DNA from: Phaeobacter sp. 11ANDIMAR09
GTDB taxonomy: Bacteria; Pseudomonadota; Alphaproteobacteria; Rhodobacterales; Rhodobacteraceae
NCBI RefSeq assembly: GCF_001294455.1
Contig: NZ_LIKT01000002.1
Location: forward strand, 1 to 64,000
Direction of reading: 5' to 3'
DNA length: 64,000 nucleotides
The notes under the pieces are model-generated. The model saw only the letters and a list, made by a program, of their open reading frames with translations, was not told the DNA's origin and ran no database searches. How positions within the stretch are numbered: the first letter of the stretch is position 1; every line of letters starts with the position of its first letter. The translations under genes and the position numbers were made by a program. Shown here piece after piece: positions 53,094 through 62,147 of the stretch.

Positions 53094-54404
53094 ATGAAAG
53101 ACCTGACCCCGAATAAGGCCGACCTCGACGCGATCGAGATTGCCTCGATTGATGAAATCCGCGCGGTTCAGTTGGAGCGCCTGAAGTGGTCGCTGCGTCA
53201 CGCCTATGACAACGTGCCGATGTATAAAGAGCGCTTTGACGCGGCTGGCGTGCACCCGGATGATCTGCAGCAGCTGTCGGATCTGTCGAAGTTCCCGTTT
53301 ACCTACAAAAACGATTTGCGCGACAATTATCCCTTTGGTCTTTTTGCGGTGCCACGCGAAGAAATCATCCGTCTGCATGCCTCCTCCGGTACGACAGGCA
53401 AGCCGACTGTTGTGGGCTATACCGCCAATGACATCTCCAACTGGGCCGATCTGGTGGCGCGCTCTTTGCGGGCTGCGGGTCTGCGCAAGGGCAATATGGT
53501 GCATAATGCCTATGGGTATGGGCTGTTCACCGGCGGTCTGGGGGCGCATTACGGTATCGAACGTCTGGGCGCGACCGTGGTGCCCATGTCTGGCGGGCAG
53601 ACCGAAAAGCAGGTCGGGTTGATCACCGATTTCCAGCCCGATGGCATTATGGTGACGCCCTCATATATGCTCAATATCCTTGAGCAATATCATAAGGTTG
53701 GCATGGACCCGCGCGAAAGCTCGCTTCAGGTGGGTATTTTTGGGGCTGAGCCCTGGACTGATGCCATGCGTCGCGAGGTCGAAGCCGCCTTTGATATGCA
53801 TGCGGTTGATATTTATGGTCTGTCTGAAATCATGGGGCCGGGTGTGGCCAGCGAATGCGTCGAGACCAAGGACGGACCGGTGATCTGGGAAGATCACTTC
53901 CTGCCCGAGATCATTGATCCCGTAACTGGCGAAGTGCTGCCTGATGGCGAAATGGGCGAGCTGGTCTTTACCACCCTCACCAAAGAGGGCCTGCCGATGG
54001 TGCGCTACCGCACCCGCGACCTGACGCGCCTGTTGCCCGGCACCGCGCGCTCGATGCGGCGGATGGAAAAGATCACTGGTCGTTCGGATGACATGATCAT
54101 TCTGCGGGGCGTCAATGTCTTCCCCAGCCAGATCGAAGAGCAGCTGATGGCCACCGGTGGTTTGGCGCCGCATTACCAGATTGAACTGTACAAAGCCGGT
54201 CGCATGGATGCGATGCGGGTCTATGTTGAGGCCAACCCAGATGCCACCGATGAGCTGTCCAAGACCGCAGCAGCGCGGATGCTGACCAAACGCATCAAGG
54301 ATATGGTTGGTGTCTCCACCGAGATCATCGTAGGAGAGCCCGGCGAGGTCGAGCGCAGCCAGGGCAAGGCCAAGCGCGTTGTCGACAACCGCGACGCTGA
54401 CTAA
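53094..54404 (+). CDS. paaK: Phenylacetate-CoA ligase
   Basis: 436 residues. ANL-family: the P-loop SSGTTGKPTVVGYT, DIYGLSEIMGPGVASECVET, RTRDLTRLLPGT and the C-terminal hinge RSDDMIILRGVNVFPSQIEE. It activates phenylacetate to the CoA thioester, the pathway entry step. TGAGGAG precedes ATG 53094. Third gene of the paaG-I-K-TetR run. Confidence 0.93.
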   Translation: MKDLTPNKADLDAIEIASIDEIRAVQLERLKWSLRHAYDNVPMYKERFDAAGVHPDDLQQLSDLSKFPFTYKNDLRDNYPFGLFAVPREEIIRLHASSGTTGKPTVVGYTANDISNWADLVARSLRAAGLRKGNMVHNAYGYGLFTGGLGAHYGIERLGATVVPMSGGQTEKQVGLITDFQPDGIMVTPSYMLNILEQYHKVGMDPRESSLQVGIFGAEPWTDAMRREVEAAFDMHAVDIYGLSEIMGPGVASECVETKDGPVIWEDHFLPEIIDPVTGEVLPDGEMGELVFTTLTKEGLPMVRYRTRDLTRLLPGTARSMRRMEKITGRSDDMIILRGVNVFPSQIEEQLMATGGLAPHYQIELYKAGRMDAMRVYVEANPDATDELSKTAAARMLTKRIKDMVGVSTEIIVGEPGEVERSQGKAKRVVDNRDAD

Positions 54405-54424
54405 CCAAGGAGAGAGCTGACCTC

Positions 54425-55021
54425 ATGGCCCGCACCATTGCAAAAGATCATGACGAAAAGCGCGCGCAGATTTTGAAATCTGCCGCCAAGGTCTTTGCCG
54501 AGGCGGGCTATGATCGTGCCTCAATGACCCAATTGGCGCGCGAATGCGGGATCTCCAAGGCCAATATTTATCACTACTATGACAGCAAGGATGCCGTGCT
54601 TTTCGGCCTCCTTGATACCTATCTGTGTGATCTGCGCGACCGCGTCTGCGGGGTCGAGGTCGCGGATCTTGCCCCGGATGAGGCCCTGCGTCAGGTGGTG
54701 GCGGAAGTGCTGCTCGCCTATCAGGGCGCGGATTACGAGCATAAGGTGCAGTCCGGCGCCATGGGTGCTTTGCCGGAAGAGCAACAAAAACTGCTGCGCG
54801 CCTATCAGCGTGAAATGGTGCAGTTCCTCAGCGACACATTGCAGGCCGTGGCGCCCGAAGTCTTTGAAGGCAACGCCGAGAAGCTGCGCTCCGCCACCAT
54901 GTCGGTCTTTGGCATGCTGAACTGGTACTACATGTGGAACTCCGGCGCCGGTCCCCAGGCGCGTGAAGACTATGCCGAGCTCGTCGCCAACCTGACCCTG
55001 AACGGGGTGCGGGGGTTGTAG
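54425..55021 (+). CDS. TetR-family regulator (PaaR-like)
   Basis: 198 residues. HTH at about 10-57: ILKSAAKVFAEAGYDRASMT followed by QLARECGISKANIYHYYDSK. Co-directional with paaK, 20 bases after its stop. Likely represses the cluster through the ACCGACTGGTCGGT site; TetR-type PaaR proteins respond to phenylacetyl-CoA in other bacteria. It would act next to PaaX, so the cluster may have two repressors. Confidence 0.85.
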   Translation: MARTIAKDHDEKRAQILKSAAKVFAEAGYDRASMTQLARECGISKANIYHYYDSKDAVLFGLLDTYLCDLRDRVCGVEVADLAPDEALRQVVAEVLLAYQGADYEHKVQSGAMGALPEEQQKLLRAYQREMVQFLSDTLQAVAPEVFEGNAEKLRSATMSVFGMLNWYYMWNSGAGPQAREDYAELVANLTLNGVRGL

Positions 55022-55160
55022 AGCAATGCCTGCTTCGAGCCCTTCTTGACCAGAAGCTCTCCACCAACTTGTGGGCTCAGACTATGGTAATAGGGGGGAT
55101 GAAAAGCTAAATGCAGCAATGGCTAATCTTACTGGAGCTGTTTTTCTTGGAGGTAGTTTG

Positions 55161-55394
55161 ATGACCAACGAAATAGATCTGCACGCGGCGAACCATGTGC
55201 CAGCTTCTGGGTTGGGCCGATCGCTGGTATATTACTATTTTGTTTTGATTTTGTCGGTGCCGGTCATCCTGTTTGGCATAACCAATACCACTTTGAAATT
55301 CGGTATTCTTGCTTTGATGTTAAGCGCTTTGGTTGCGCCGCCGGTATACGTTTTGCGGAAAAAGCGAAGACTGCGTGCGCTTCGTCAAGCATAG
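55161..55394 (+). CDS. Small two-helix membrane protein
   Basis: 77 residues from ATG 55161 with GGAGG at 7 bases. Two membrane segments (about 22-42 and 46-64) end in a basic tail (RKKRRLRALRQA). The codon usage is AT-richer than the neighbours, so it may be recently acquired. I do not recognise a family. Confidence 0.5.
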   Translation: MTNEIDLHAANHVPASGLGRSLVYYYFVLILSVPVILFGITNTTLKFGILALMLSALVAPPVYVLRKKRRLRALRQA

Positions 55395-55694
55395 GTTACG
55401 GCGCTAAGAAAACGTTCCGACGAATGACTGCTGCAGCGGTGGACAACGGTCACTTTGTCCGCATAGCGGCCCTTCATGGGCCGTTGCAATATACTGTTTC
55501 GCCAATTGTCAAAGCGCCGCTTTGGCAGCGCCTGAACCGCCCCCACGGGGCGGGCGCTTTGCTTCCCGCCCCTCGGTTCGGACGCGGGGATTTTTTGAAA
55601 AGTGTTTGAAGGCAGCTCAGTTCGCATAGTGGCTTTGGCAAAGGCCTGATTTGTTGTTACCCAGTTTAGGTGCCTTAGGGAGCGCTTAGAGGGG
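55395..55694. other. Gene-free region carrying repeat copy B
   Basis: About 300 bases without a supportable gene. It holds the GC-rich palindromic repeat at 55511-55592 and a GGCCCTTCATGGGCC hairpin near 55480. Confidence 0.5.
55511..55592 (-). repeat. GC-rich palindromic intergenic repeat, copy B
   Basis: GGCAGCGCCTGAACCGCCCC, then CACGGGGCGGGCGCTTTGC, then CCGCCCCTCGGTTCGGACGC. It matches the reverse complement of 13404-13466 almost throughout and shares GGCAGCGCC..GGGCGCTT.GC with 58421-58500 in the same orientation. Confidence 0.7.
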
Positions 55695-56552
55695 CTATCT
55701 CGTCAAAGATGCGCGCAGTACCTCCCATTGTCGCCGCGAGATGCGCTCTTTGGAGGCCAGTAGCCAGTAGCTCTCGTGATGTGGCATTGCTTCGCAGCTC
55801 ACCTGCACCAATGCGCCACTGTCCAGATCGGCCTGACAGAGCGGCAGCGAGCCGAGCAAGACCCCCAGCCCGGCGCGGGCCGCCGCCAGGGCCGAGGCAA
55901 AAGTGTCGTAGCGCAAGGCGGTTGGCGAGGTGGTGACCTGGCCGCTGAACTCACGCCAATTGCGCCAGCTGGGGCGGGGCCCGGACACGGACAGGCGCGG
56001 CAGCTCGCGCCAGTCTTCAGTGGTTTTTAGCAGAGCGGGGGAGGCCAAGGGCGCGATGCGCTCTTCATATAGCGGCGCCTTGTAGAGCCCAGACCAGTCG
56101 CCGGCACCATAACGGATCTTGACGGTGCCGTCGTCCTCGGCCGCATCGCCGGCCAGCACCATGGTGTTGATGGTGATTTCAGCGCCACTAGCGGCCAGCA
56201 AAGCAGGCAGGCGGGGGGTGATCCATTGCTGCACGATGGAGGAGCTGGCCGAGATCACGATCTTGTTGCGCCCCACCCCAAACAGCGCCTCTGAACTGTC
56301 GCGTAGCGCGTTCAGCGAAGCCTGCACATGCGGCAGCCAGGCCTCACCTTCGGTGGTCAGATGGATGGCGCGGGTTTTGCGTACAAAGAGCTGGGCGCCG
56401 AGCTGGTGCTCCAGATTGCCGATGCGCTGGCTGATGGCAGGCTGCGTGAGGCCGGTTTCGCGCGCCGCAGCGGTGAAACTGCCCAGCCGCGCGGTGGTTT
56501 CAAAGGCGCGCACCCATTCCAGTGGGATGCTGTCGAATTTGGAATCGCTCAT
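55695..56552 (-). CDS. LysR-family regulator (divergent from tmpAB)
   Basis: 285 residues from ATG 56552. HTH: GSFTAAARETGLTQPAISQR at about residues 26-45. The effector domain begins KIVISASSSIVQQWITPRL. GcvA-like subgroup. Divergent from the TmpA-like oxygenase with a 71-bp gap, so it most likely switches that pair in response to the phosphonate. Confidence 0.88.
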   Translation of the reverse strand: MSDSKFDSIPLEWVRAFETTARLGSFTAAARETGLTQPAISQRIGNLEHQLGAQLFVRKTRAIHLTTEGEAWLPHVQASLNALRDSSEALFGVGRNKIVISASSSIVQQWITPRLPALLAASGAEITINTMVLAGDAAEDDGTVKIRYGAGDWSGLYKAPLYEERIAPLASPALLKTTEDWRELPRLSVSGPRPSWRNWREFSGQVTTSPTALRYDTFASALAAARAGLGVLLGSLPLCQADLDSGALVQVSCEAMPHHESYWLLASKERISRRQWEVLRASLTR

Positions 56553-56599
56553 AAGCAAATCTGAGTCTCATGTGGGTTTTTGCTGATTTGATTTTATAG

Positions 56600-57778
<1,179 letters not shown>

Positions 57779-57790
57779 GGAGGGGATGAG

Positions 57791-58393
57791 ATGAGCAAGC
57801 CGGATATCGCCAGCCTGAACCACAGCAATATCGTTGATTTCCTCGGTTCGATCTTTGAACGTCGTGGTGGCGAAGAATACCTGGGCGAGCCCGTCACCAT
57901 GGGCGAGCATATGCTACAAGGCGCCACCATTGCCGAGCAGAACGGCCAGGCGGAAGAGATCATCGTGGGCGCGCTACTGCATGACATTGGTCACTTCACT
58001 TCGGAGTTTGGCACCTATCACCCGGATGACACCGAAGACCGTCATCACGAAGACGCGGGCGCCGAGGTGCTGGAGCAGTTCTTTCCCAGCGTGATCACCG
58101 ATTGCTGCCGCTATCACGTTGCGGCCAAGCGCTATCTCTGCGCCACCAAGCCCGAGTATTTCAAACGGCTCAGCCCGGCCTCGGTGCATACGCTTGAACT
58201 ACAGGGCGGGCCGATGAATGCCGAAGAGGTTACCGAGTTTGAGGCCAATCCCAACCTGAAAGAGATCATCGCGGTGCGCTATCTCGATGAGGCGGGCAAA
58301 CGCGCCGGGATGGAGACGCCAGACTATTGGCACTTTGCCCCCATGGTGCAGCGTATGGTGGATCGTCATTGCGGCAGCTGCGAGGCGGGTTAA
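57791..58393 (+). CDS. tmpB: PhnZ-like HD-domain mixed-valent diiron oxygenase, TmpB-like
   Basis: 200 residues. The residues that build PhnZ's site are in register: Tyr30 and Glu33 (YLGE), His40, His64-Asp65 (LLHDIGH), His86, His109 and Asp166, each shifted by 5-6 from PhnZ. It would cleave the C-P bond of the hydroxylated phosphonate made by TmpA, giving glycine betaine and phosphate. Same operon; the usual automatic label is just HD-domain protein. Confidence 0.85.
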   Translation: MSKPDIASLNHSNIVDFLGSIFERRGGEEYLGEPVTMGEHMLQGATIAEQNGQAEEIIVGALLHDIGHFTSEFGTYHPDDTEDRHHEDAGAEVLEQFFPSVITDCCRYHVAAKRYLCATKPEYFKRLSPASVHTLELQGGPMNAEEVTEFEANPNLKEIIAVRYLDEAGKRAGMETPDYWHFAPMVQRMVDRHCGSCEAG

Positions 58394-58420
58394 GCTTCAC
58401 GATTATTGCCGTTGAATACC

Positions 58421-58500
58421 TGGCCGACAGGCCAGGCAGCGCCCGACCCTCCCCACGGGAGGGCGCTTGCGCACCCACCCAGGGTCAGGCGCTGCCCTAA
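58421..58500. repeat. GC-rich palindromic intergenic repeat, copy C
   Basis: GGCAGCGCCCGACCCTCCCC / CACGGGAGGGCGCTTGC, followed by AGGGTCAGGCGCTGCCC, which pairs back to the start of the block (GGCAGCGCCCGACCCT). Same family as 55511-55592, more diverged. Lies between tmpB and the trpS terminator. Confidence 0.6.
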
Positions 58501-58526
58501 GGTTTCGGGCGAACCAGAAAAGACAA

Positions 58527-58550
58527 GCCCTCCAAATCAAATTGGAGGGC
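58527..58550 (-). terminator. Terminator of trpS
   Basis: A 9-bp stem (GCCCTCCAA 58527-58535 with TTGGAGGGC 58542-58550) followed on the minus strand by TTGTCTTTTC. It lies 28 bases after the trpS stop. Confidence 0.8.
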
Positions 58551-58578
58551 CTGCTTAGTTTCCGAAGGTTGGATCTGA

Positions 58579-59607
58579 TCAGAGCTCGACCGGGGATACC
58601 ATGCCGACAATGTCATAGGTTTTACGCAGGATCGGTGCGGTGATGGCGCGGGCGCGCTCGGACCCACGGGTAAGGATCTTGTCGATCTCATCCTGGTTCT
58701 GCATCAGGCGGGACATCTCGGTGGTGATCGGAGACATCTTCTCGACCGCCAGTTCCGCCAGCATCGGCTTGAATTCCGAGAACTGCTTGCCGCCGACATC
58801 GGCCAGCACCTGATCCACCGTCTGGCTGTTCATCGCCGCATAGATATTGACCAGATTGCGCGCTTCGGGACGCTCTTCCAGCCCCTCGGCCTCAGAGGGC
58901 AGGGCATCGGGGTCGGTCTTGGCCTTGCGGATCTTCTTGGCGATGGTATCGGCGTCATCGGTCAGGTTGATGCGGCTGGCGTCTGAGACATCGGATTTCG
59001 ACATCTTTTTGGTGCCATCGCGCAAAGACATCACCCGGGTGCCGGCGCCTTCGATCACCGGCTCTGTCAGCGGGAAGAAGTCGACGCCATAGTCATGATT
59101 GAACTTGGCGGCGATGTCGCGGGCCAGCTCCAGATGCTGTTTCTGATCCTCGCCAACCGGCACATGGGTGGCGTGATAGACCAGAATATCGGCGGCCATC
59201 AGCGCCGGATAGGCAAAGAGACCGAGCGAGGCGTTCTGGGCGTTCTTGCCCGCCTTGTCCTTCCACTGGGTCATGCGCTGCATCCAGCCCATGCGGGCGA
59301 CGCAGTTAAAGATCCAGGCCAGCTGTGCGTGCTCGGGCACCTGGCTTTGGTTGATCAGGATGGATTTCTCCGGGTCCAGACCGGCGGCAATAAACCCGGC
59401 GCAGAGCTCGCGGGTGGATTTCTGCAGGTCTTTGGGGTCTTGCCAGACGGTGATCGCATGCAGGTCCACCATGCAATAGATGGTCTCCGTGTCCTTGGCC
59501 TGCCAATCGACAAAGCGCTTCAGGGCGCCCAGGTAGTTGCCCAGGTGCAGGTTGCCGGAAGGCTGAATGCCGGAGAAGACGCGCGGCGTAAATGTCGTAT
59601 CGCTCAT
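58579..59607 (-). CDS. trpS: Tryptophanyl-tRNA synthetase
   Basis: 342 residues from ATG 59607. Class I motifs: HIGH-like [10 protein letters not shown] near residue 18 and KMSKS in [39 protein letters not shown] and FPLTEP are typical of TrpS. Charges tRNA-Trp in the cytoplasm. Confidence 0.96.
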   Translation of the reverse strand: MSDTTFTPRVFSGIQPSGNLHLGNYLGALKRFVDWQAKDTETIYCMVDLHAITVWQDPKDLQKSTRELCAGFIAAGLDPEKSILINQSQVPEHAQLAWIFNCVARMGWMQRMTQWKDKAGKNAQNASLGLFAYPALMAADILVYHATHVPVGEDQKQHLELARDIAAKFNHDYGVDFFPLTEPVIEGAGTRVMSLRDGTKKMSKSDVSDASRINLTDDADTIAKKIRKAKTDPDALPSEAEGLEERPEARNLVNIYAAMNSQTVDQVLADVGGKQFSEFKPMLAELAVEKMSPITTEMSRLMQNQDEIDKILTRGSERARAITAPILRKTYDIVGMVSPVEL

Positions 59608-59744
59608 GGGTGCGAAACTCCCGTCTGGAATTATGGTCCTTAGTCGCTTACCCATGGGCCAGCGCAGGGTCAACAGGGCAGCACCTGCAGGCAGGCTGCG
59701 CAGGCCGTAAATCGACCGCATCAGGTCAAGGAGTACGATAAACT

Positions 59745-60431
59745 ATGAGTGACGATCCAAATATCTCGCCCGTCAACCCGCTGCCTCCTGCCGTGGTGGC
59801 GCTGGTGCTGGTGATCATGGGGATTGAAGCGGCGTTCTCTTTGGGGATGCGGGGCATCATTGGTGGCCCCGAGGCCATTGGCTGGCGGCTGGAGGCCTTT
59901 CAGTCCTATGCCTTTTCTTCAGAGATCTTTTGGTGGATGCAGGAAACCGGGCAGTGGCCAGCGGAACATTTGATCCGGTTTCTGTCTTACACCTTTGTGC
60001 ATGGAGCCTTTACCCATGCGCTGTTTGTCTGCGTTTTTGTGTTGGCCATGGGCAAGATGGTAGGTGAGGTGATGGGCGATCTGGTGATGGTCATCATCTT
60101 CATGGCATCGGCCATTGGGGGGGCGGTGGGATACGCCGTGTTGATCAATGGGGCGGTGCCGTTGATCGGGGGCTTTCCGGCGGTCTACGGCTTGATCGGG
60201 GCCTTTACCTATATTCTGTGGCGACAGCTCTCGCTGGTGGGCGCACAGCAAAGCCGGGCCTTTTCGCTGATTGCCTTTCTGATGGGAATACAACTGCTGT
60301 TTGGGCTGCTCTTTGGCGGCGCTCAGGACTGGGTGGCTGACCTATGTGGCTTTGCCACCGGCTTTGGCCTGTCGTTCTTTTTGGCGCCTGGGGGCTGGGC
60401 GCGTATTCGCAGCAATATCCGTCGCGACTAG
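59745..60431 (+). CDS. Rhomboid-family membrane protein lacking both catalytic residues
   Basis: 228 residues, six membrane segments. FLSYTFVHGAFTHALFVCVF and AVYGLIGAFTYIL align with rhomboid helices 2 and 4. The catalytic GxSG is GGFP (Phe144 in place of Ser) and the helix-6 histidine is Asp199 (VADLCGFATGFG). The conserved Asn after the HxxxHxxxN pattern is also changed. So it is an inactive rhomboid, probably a binding or chaperone-like protein. Confidence 0.82.
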   Translation: MSDDPNISPVNPLPPAVVALVLVIMGIEAAFSLGMRGIIGGPEAIGWRLEAFQSYAFSSEIFWWMQETGQWPAEHLIRFLSYTFVHGAFTHALFVCVFVLAMGKMVGEVMGDLVMVIIFMASAIGGAVGYAVLINGAVPLIGGFPAVYGLIGAFTYILWRQLSLVGAQQSRAFSLIAFLMGIQLLFGLLFGGAQDWVADLCGFATGFGLSFFLAPGGWARIRSNIRRD

Positions 60432-60439
60432 CAGAGATG

Positions 60440-60530
60440 TCGCAAAAAGGGGGGGGCTCCCGCCCGTCCTGCGGCCTTTGACAAGGCCTTGTCCCGTTGG
60501 GCCAGGCGCCGCGCTGTCGCGCGGCGCGGC
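60440..60530. repeat. Palindrome-rich block between convergent genes
   Basis: GGCCTT-TGAC-AAGGCC (60473-60488) and GCGCCGCG-N6-CGCGGCGC (60506-60527) lie between the rhomboid-like gene and convergent murJ. They could terminate transcription from either side. No clear match to the A/B/C repeats. Confidence 0.5.
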
Positions 60531-60557
60531 TGCGCGTGACGCTACTGAGGCGCTGAT

Positions 60558-62147
60558 TTAGCCTTTGCTGCGACGCAGGCCGGCTTGGAAATCCGATAGC
60601 CGGAAGGCGCCGATCCCGGTGCCAATTGCAAAATAGCTGATGATGCCAATCGCGACCAGCAGGGCCAGCACTGGATAGCGGATGCTGGCGCTATAGAGCC
60701 AGGGCTCCAGCATCCAGGCGGCGCTCCAAAGCAGGGCTCCCATCAGCAGGGCAGCGATGAGAATACGCCAGATCCGCTGTTTGAACCGGGCGTCAAAGCG
60801 GGCGCTTTGCCCCATCCCACCGGTGCCACGCGCCAGCTGCCAGACCATAGCCCAGCCGGCAATGGTGGTGCCTATGGCGGCCCCGATAAAGCCAAGAAGC
60901 GCAGCCCCTGCGATGGCGACCACCGCGTTGACCACCATGGCGTTCAGCGCAAAACGAAACGGCGTGCGGGTGTCTTCGCGGGCAAAATACAGCGGTTGCA
61001 GGACTTTTTGCAGCACAAAGGCGGGCAGGCCCAGCCCGTATATGGCTACGGCCAGTGCGGTGGCTTGGCTGTCGCTGAAAGCAAAGGCTCCGCGTTCAAA
61101 CAGCACCGAAACCAACGGCAGGGGGATGGCCACCAGGGCGACGGCCGACGGGATGGTCAGCGCCAGTGAAATCTCCCCGGCGCGGCTGAAGGCATGTTGC
61201 GCGCCCGCCCCATCTGCGGCGGCCAGACGCCGCGACAGATCCGGAAGCAAGACGATGCCGACCGCGATGCCAACCACGCCCAGGGGCAGCTGATAGAGGC
61301 GGTCGGCATAGCTGAGCCAGGCAATCGCCCCGTCAAAGAAGCTGGCGACCTGACGCCCGACCAGCAGATTGATCTGCACAACCCCGCCCGCCAGCATGGC
61401 CGGAGCGGCAATCACTGCAAGGCGTTTGAGATCCGGGGTGAGGCGTGGTCGACGCGGCGTCAGGCGATAGCCCGCCCGACTGGCGGCAACCCAGACCAGC
61501 GCCATCTGCGCCACCCCGGCCAGGAGTGTCGCCCAGACCAACAAGGTCCCCTGCGACAACCCAGGCAGCTCTGCCTTGTCAGCGGGAAGATAGGCATCCA
61601 GCAGACCGCTTTCGCCGAGTAACAACGCGCCAACGAGGATGATATTGAGCAAAACCGGCGCGGCGGCAGCCGCCGCAAAGCGCCCCGAGGCATTGAGCAC
61701 GCCAGAGAGCAGCGCCGCCAGCGAGATGAACAGAATATAGGCAAAGGTGATGCGGCCAAAATCCACGGTCAGATCAAAACGCGCATCGGCGCGAAAACCG
61801 CTGGCCATGGCCAGAACCAGCCAGGGCATCACCAGCTGCGCCAGCAGCGTAAAGACGATCAGCACCGTTGCCAGGCCGGTAAGGGCGTCACGGGCAAAAC
61901 CGACGGGGTCGTCGTCCTTTTGCAGCTTTTTGGAGAACAGCGGCACAAAGGCGGTGTTAAAGGCACCCTCGGCAAAGAAACGGCGGAACATGTTGGGCAG
62001 GCTGAAGGCCACGAGAAAGGCCTCGGCCACTGGCCCGGTGCCCAGAAAACTGGCGATCATGATATCGCGGGCAAAGCCCAAGATACGGCTGGCCAGGGTC
62101 CAGAACCCGACGGTCATAAAACCCGATAGCAATTTTACCGGTTTCAT
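60558..62147 (-). CDS. murJ: Lipid II flippase MurJ
   Basis: 529 residues, fourteen membrane segments. TLASRILGFARDIMIASFLG near the N-terminus is the MviN/MurJ start and AFNTAFVPLFSKKL follows. It flips lipid II across the inner membrane for peptidoglycan synthesis. ATG overlaps the glnD stop by 4 bases, the common rhodobacterial pair. Confidence 0.95.
   Translation of the reverse strand: MKPVKLLSGFMTVGFWTLASRILGFARDIMIASFLGTGPVAEAFLVAFSLPNMFRRFFAEGAFNTAFVPLFSKKLQKDDDPVGFARDALTGLATVLIVFTLLAQLVMPWLVLAMASGFRADARFDLTVDFGRITFAYILFISLAALLSGVLNASGRFAAAAAAPVLLNIILVGALLLGESGLLDAYLPADKAELPGLSQGTLLVWATLLAGVAQMALVWVAASRAGYRLTPRRPRLTPDLKRLAVIAAPAMLAGGVVQINLLVGRQVASFFDGAIAWLSYADRLYQLPLGVVGIAVGIVLLPDLSRRLAAADGAGAQHAFSRAGEISLALTIPSAVALVAIPLPLVSVLFERGAFAFSDSQATALAVAIYGLGLPAFVLQKVLQPLYFAREDTRTPFRFALNAMVVNAVVAIAGAALLGFIGAAIGTTIAGWAMVWQLARGTGGMGQSARFDARFKQRIWRILIAALLMGALLWSAAWMLEPWLYSASIRYPVLALLVAIGIISYFAIGTGIGAFRLSDFQAGLRRSKG

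Noticed and set aside
60440-60530. Fourth copy of the GC-rich repeat family
   Set aside because: Palindromic and GC-rich, but the core GGCAGCGCC..CACGGG..GGGCGCTT is absent, so it is kept separate.
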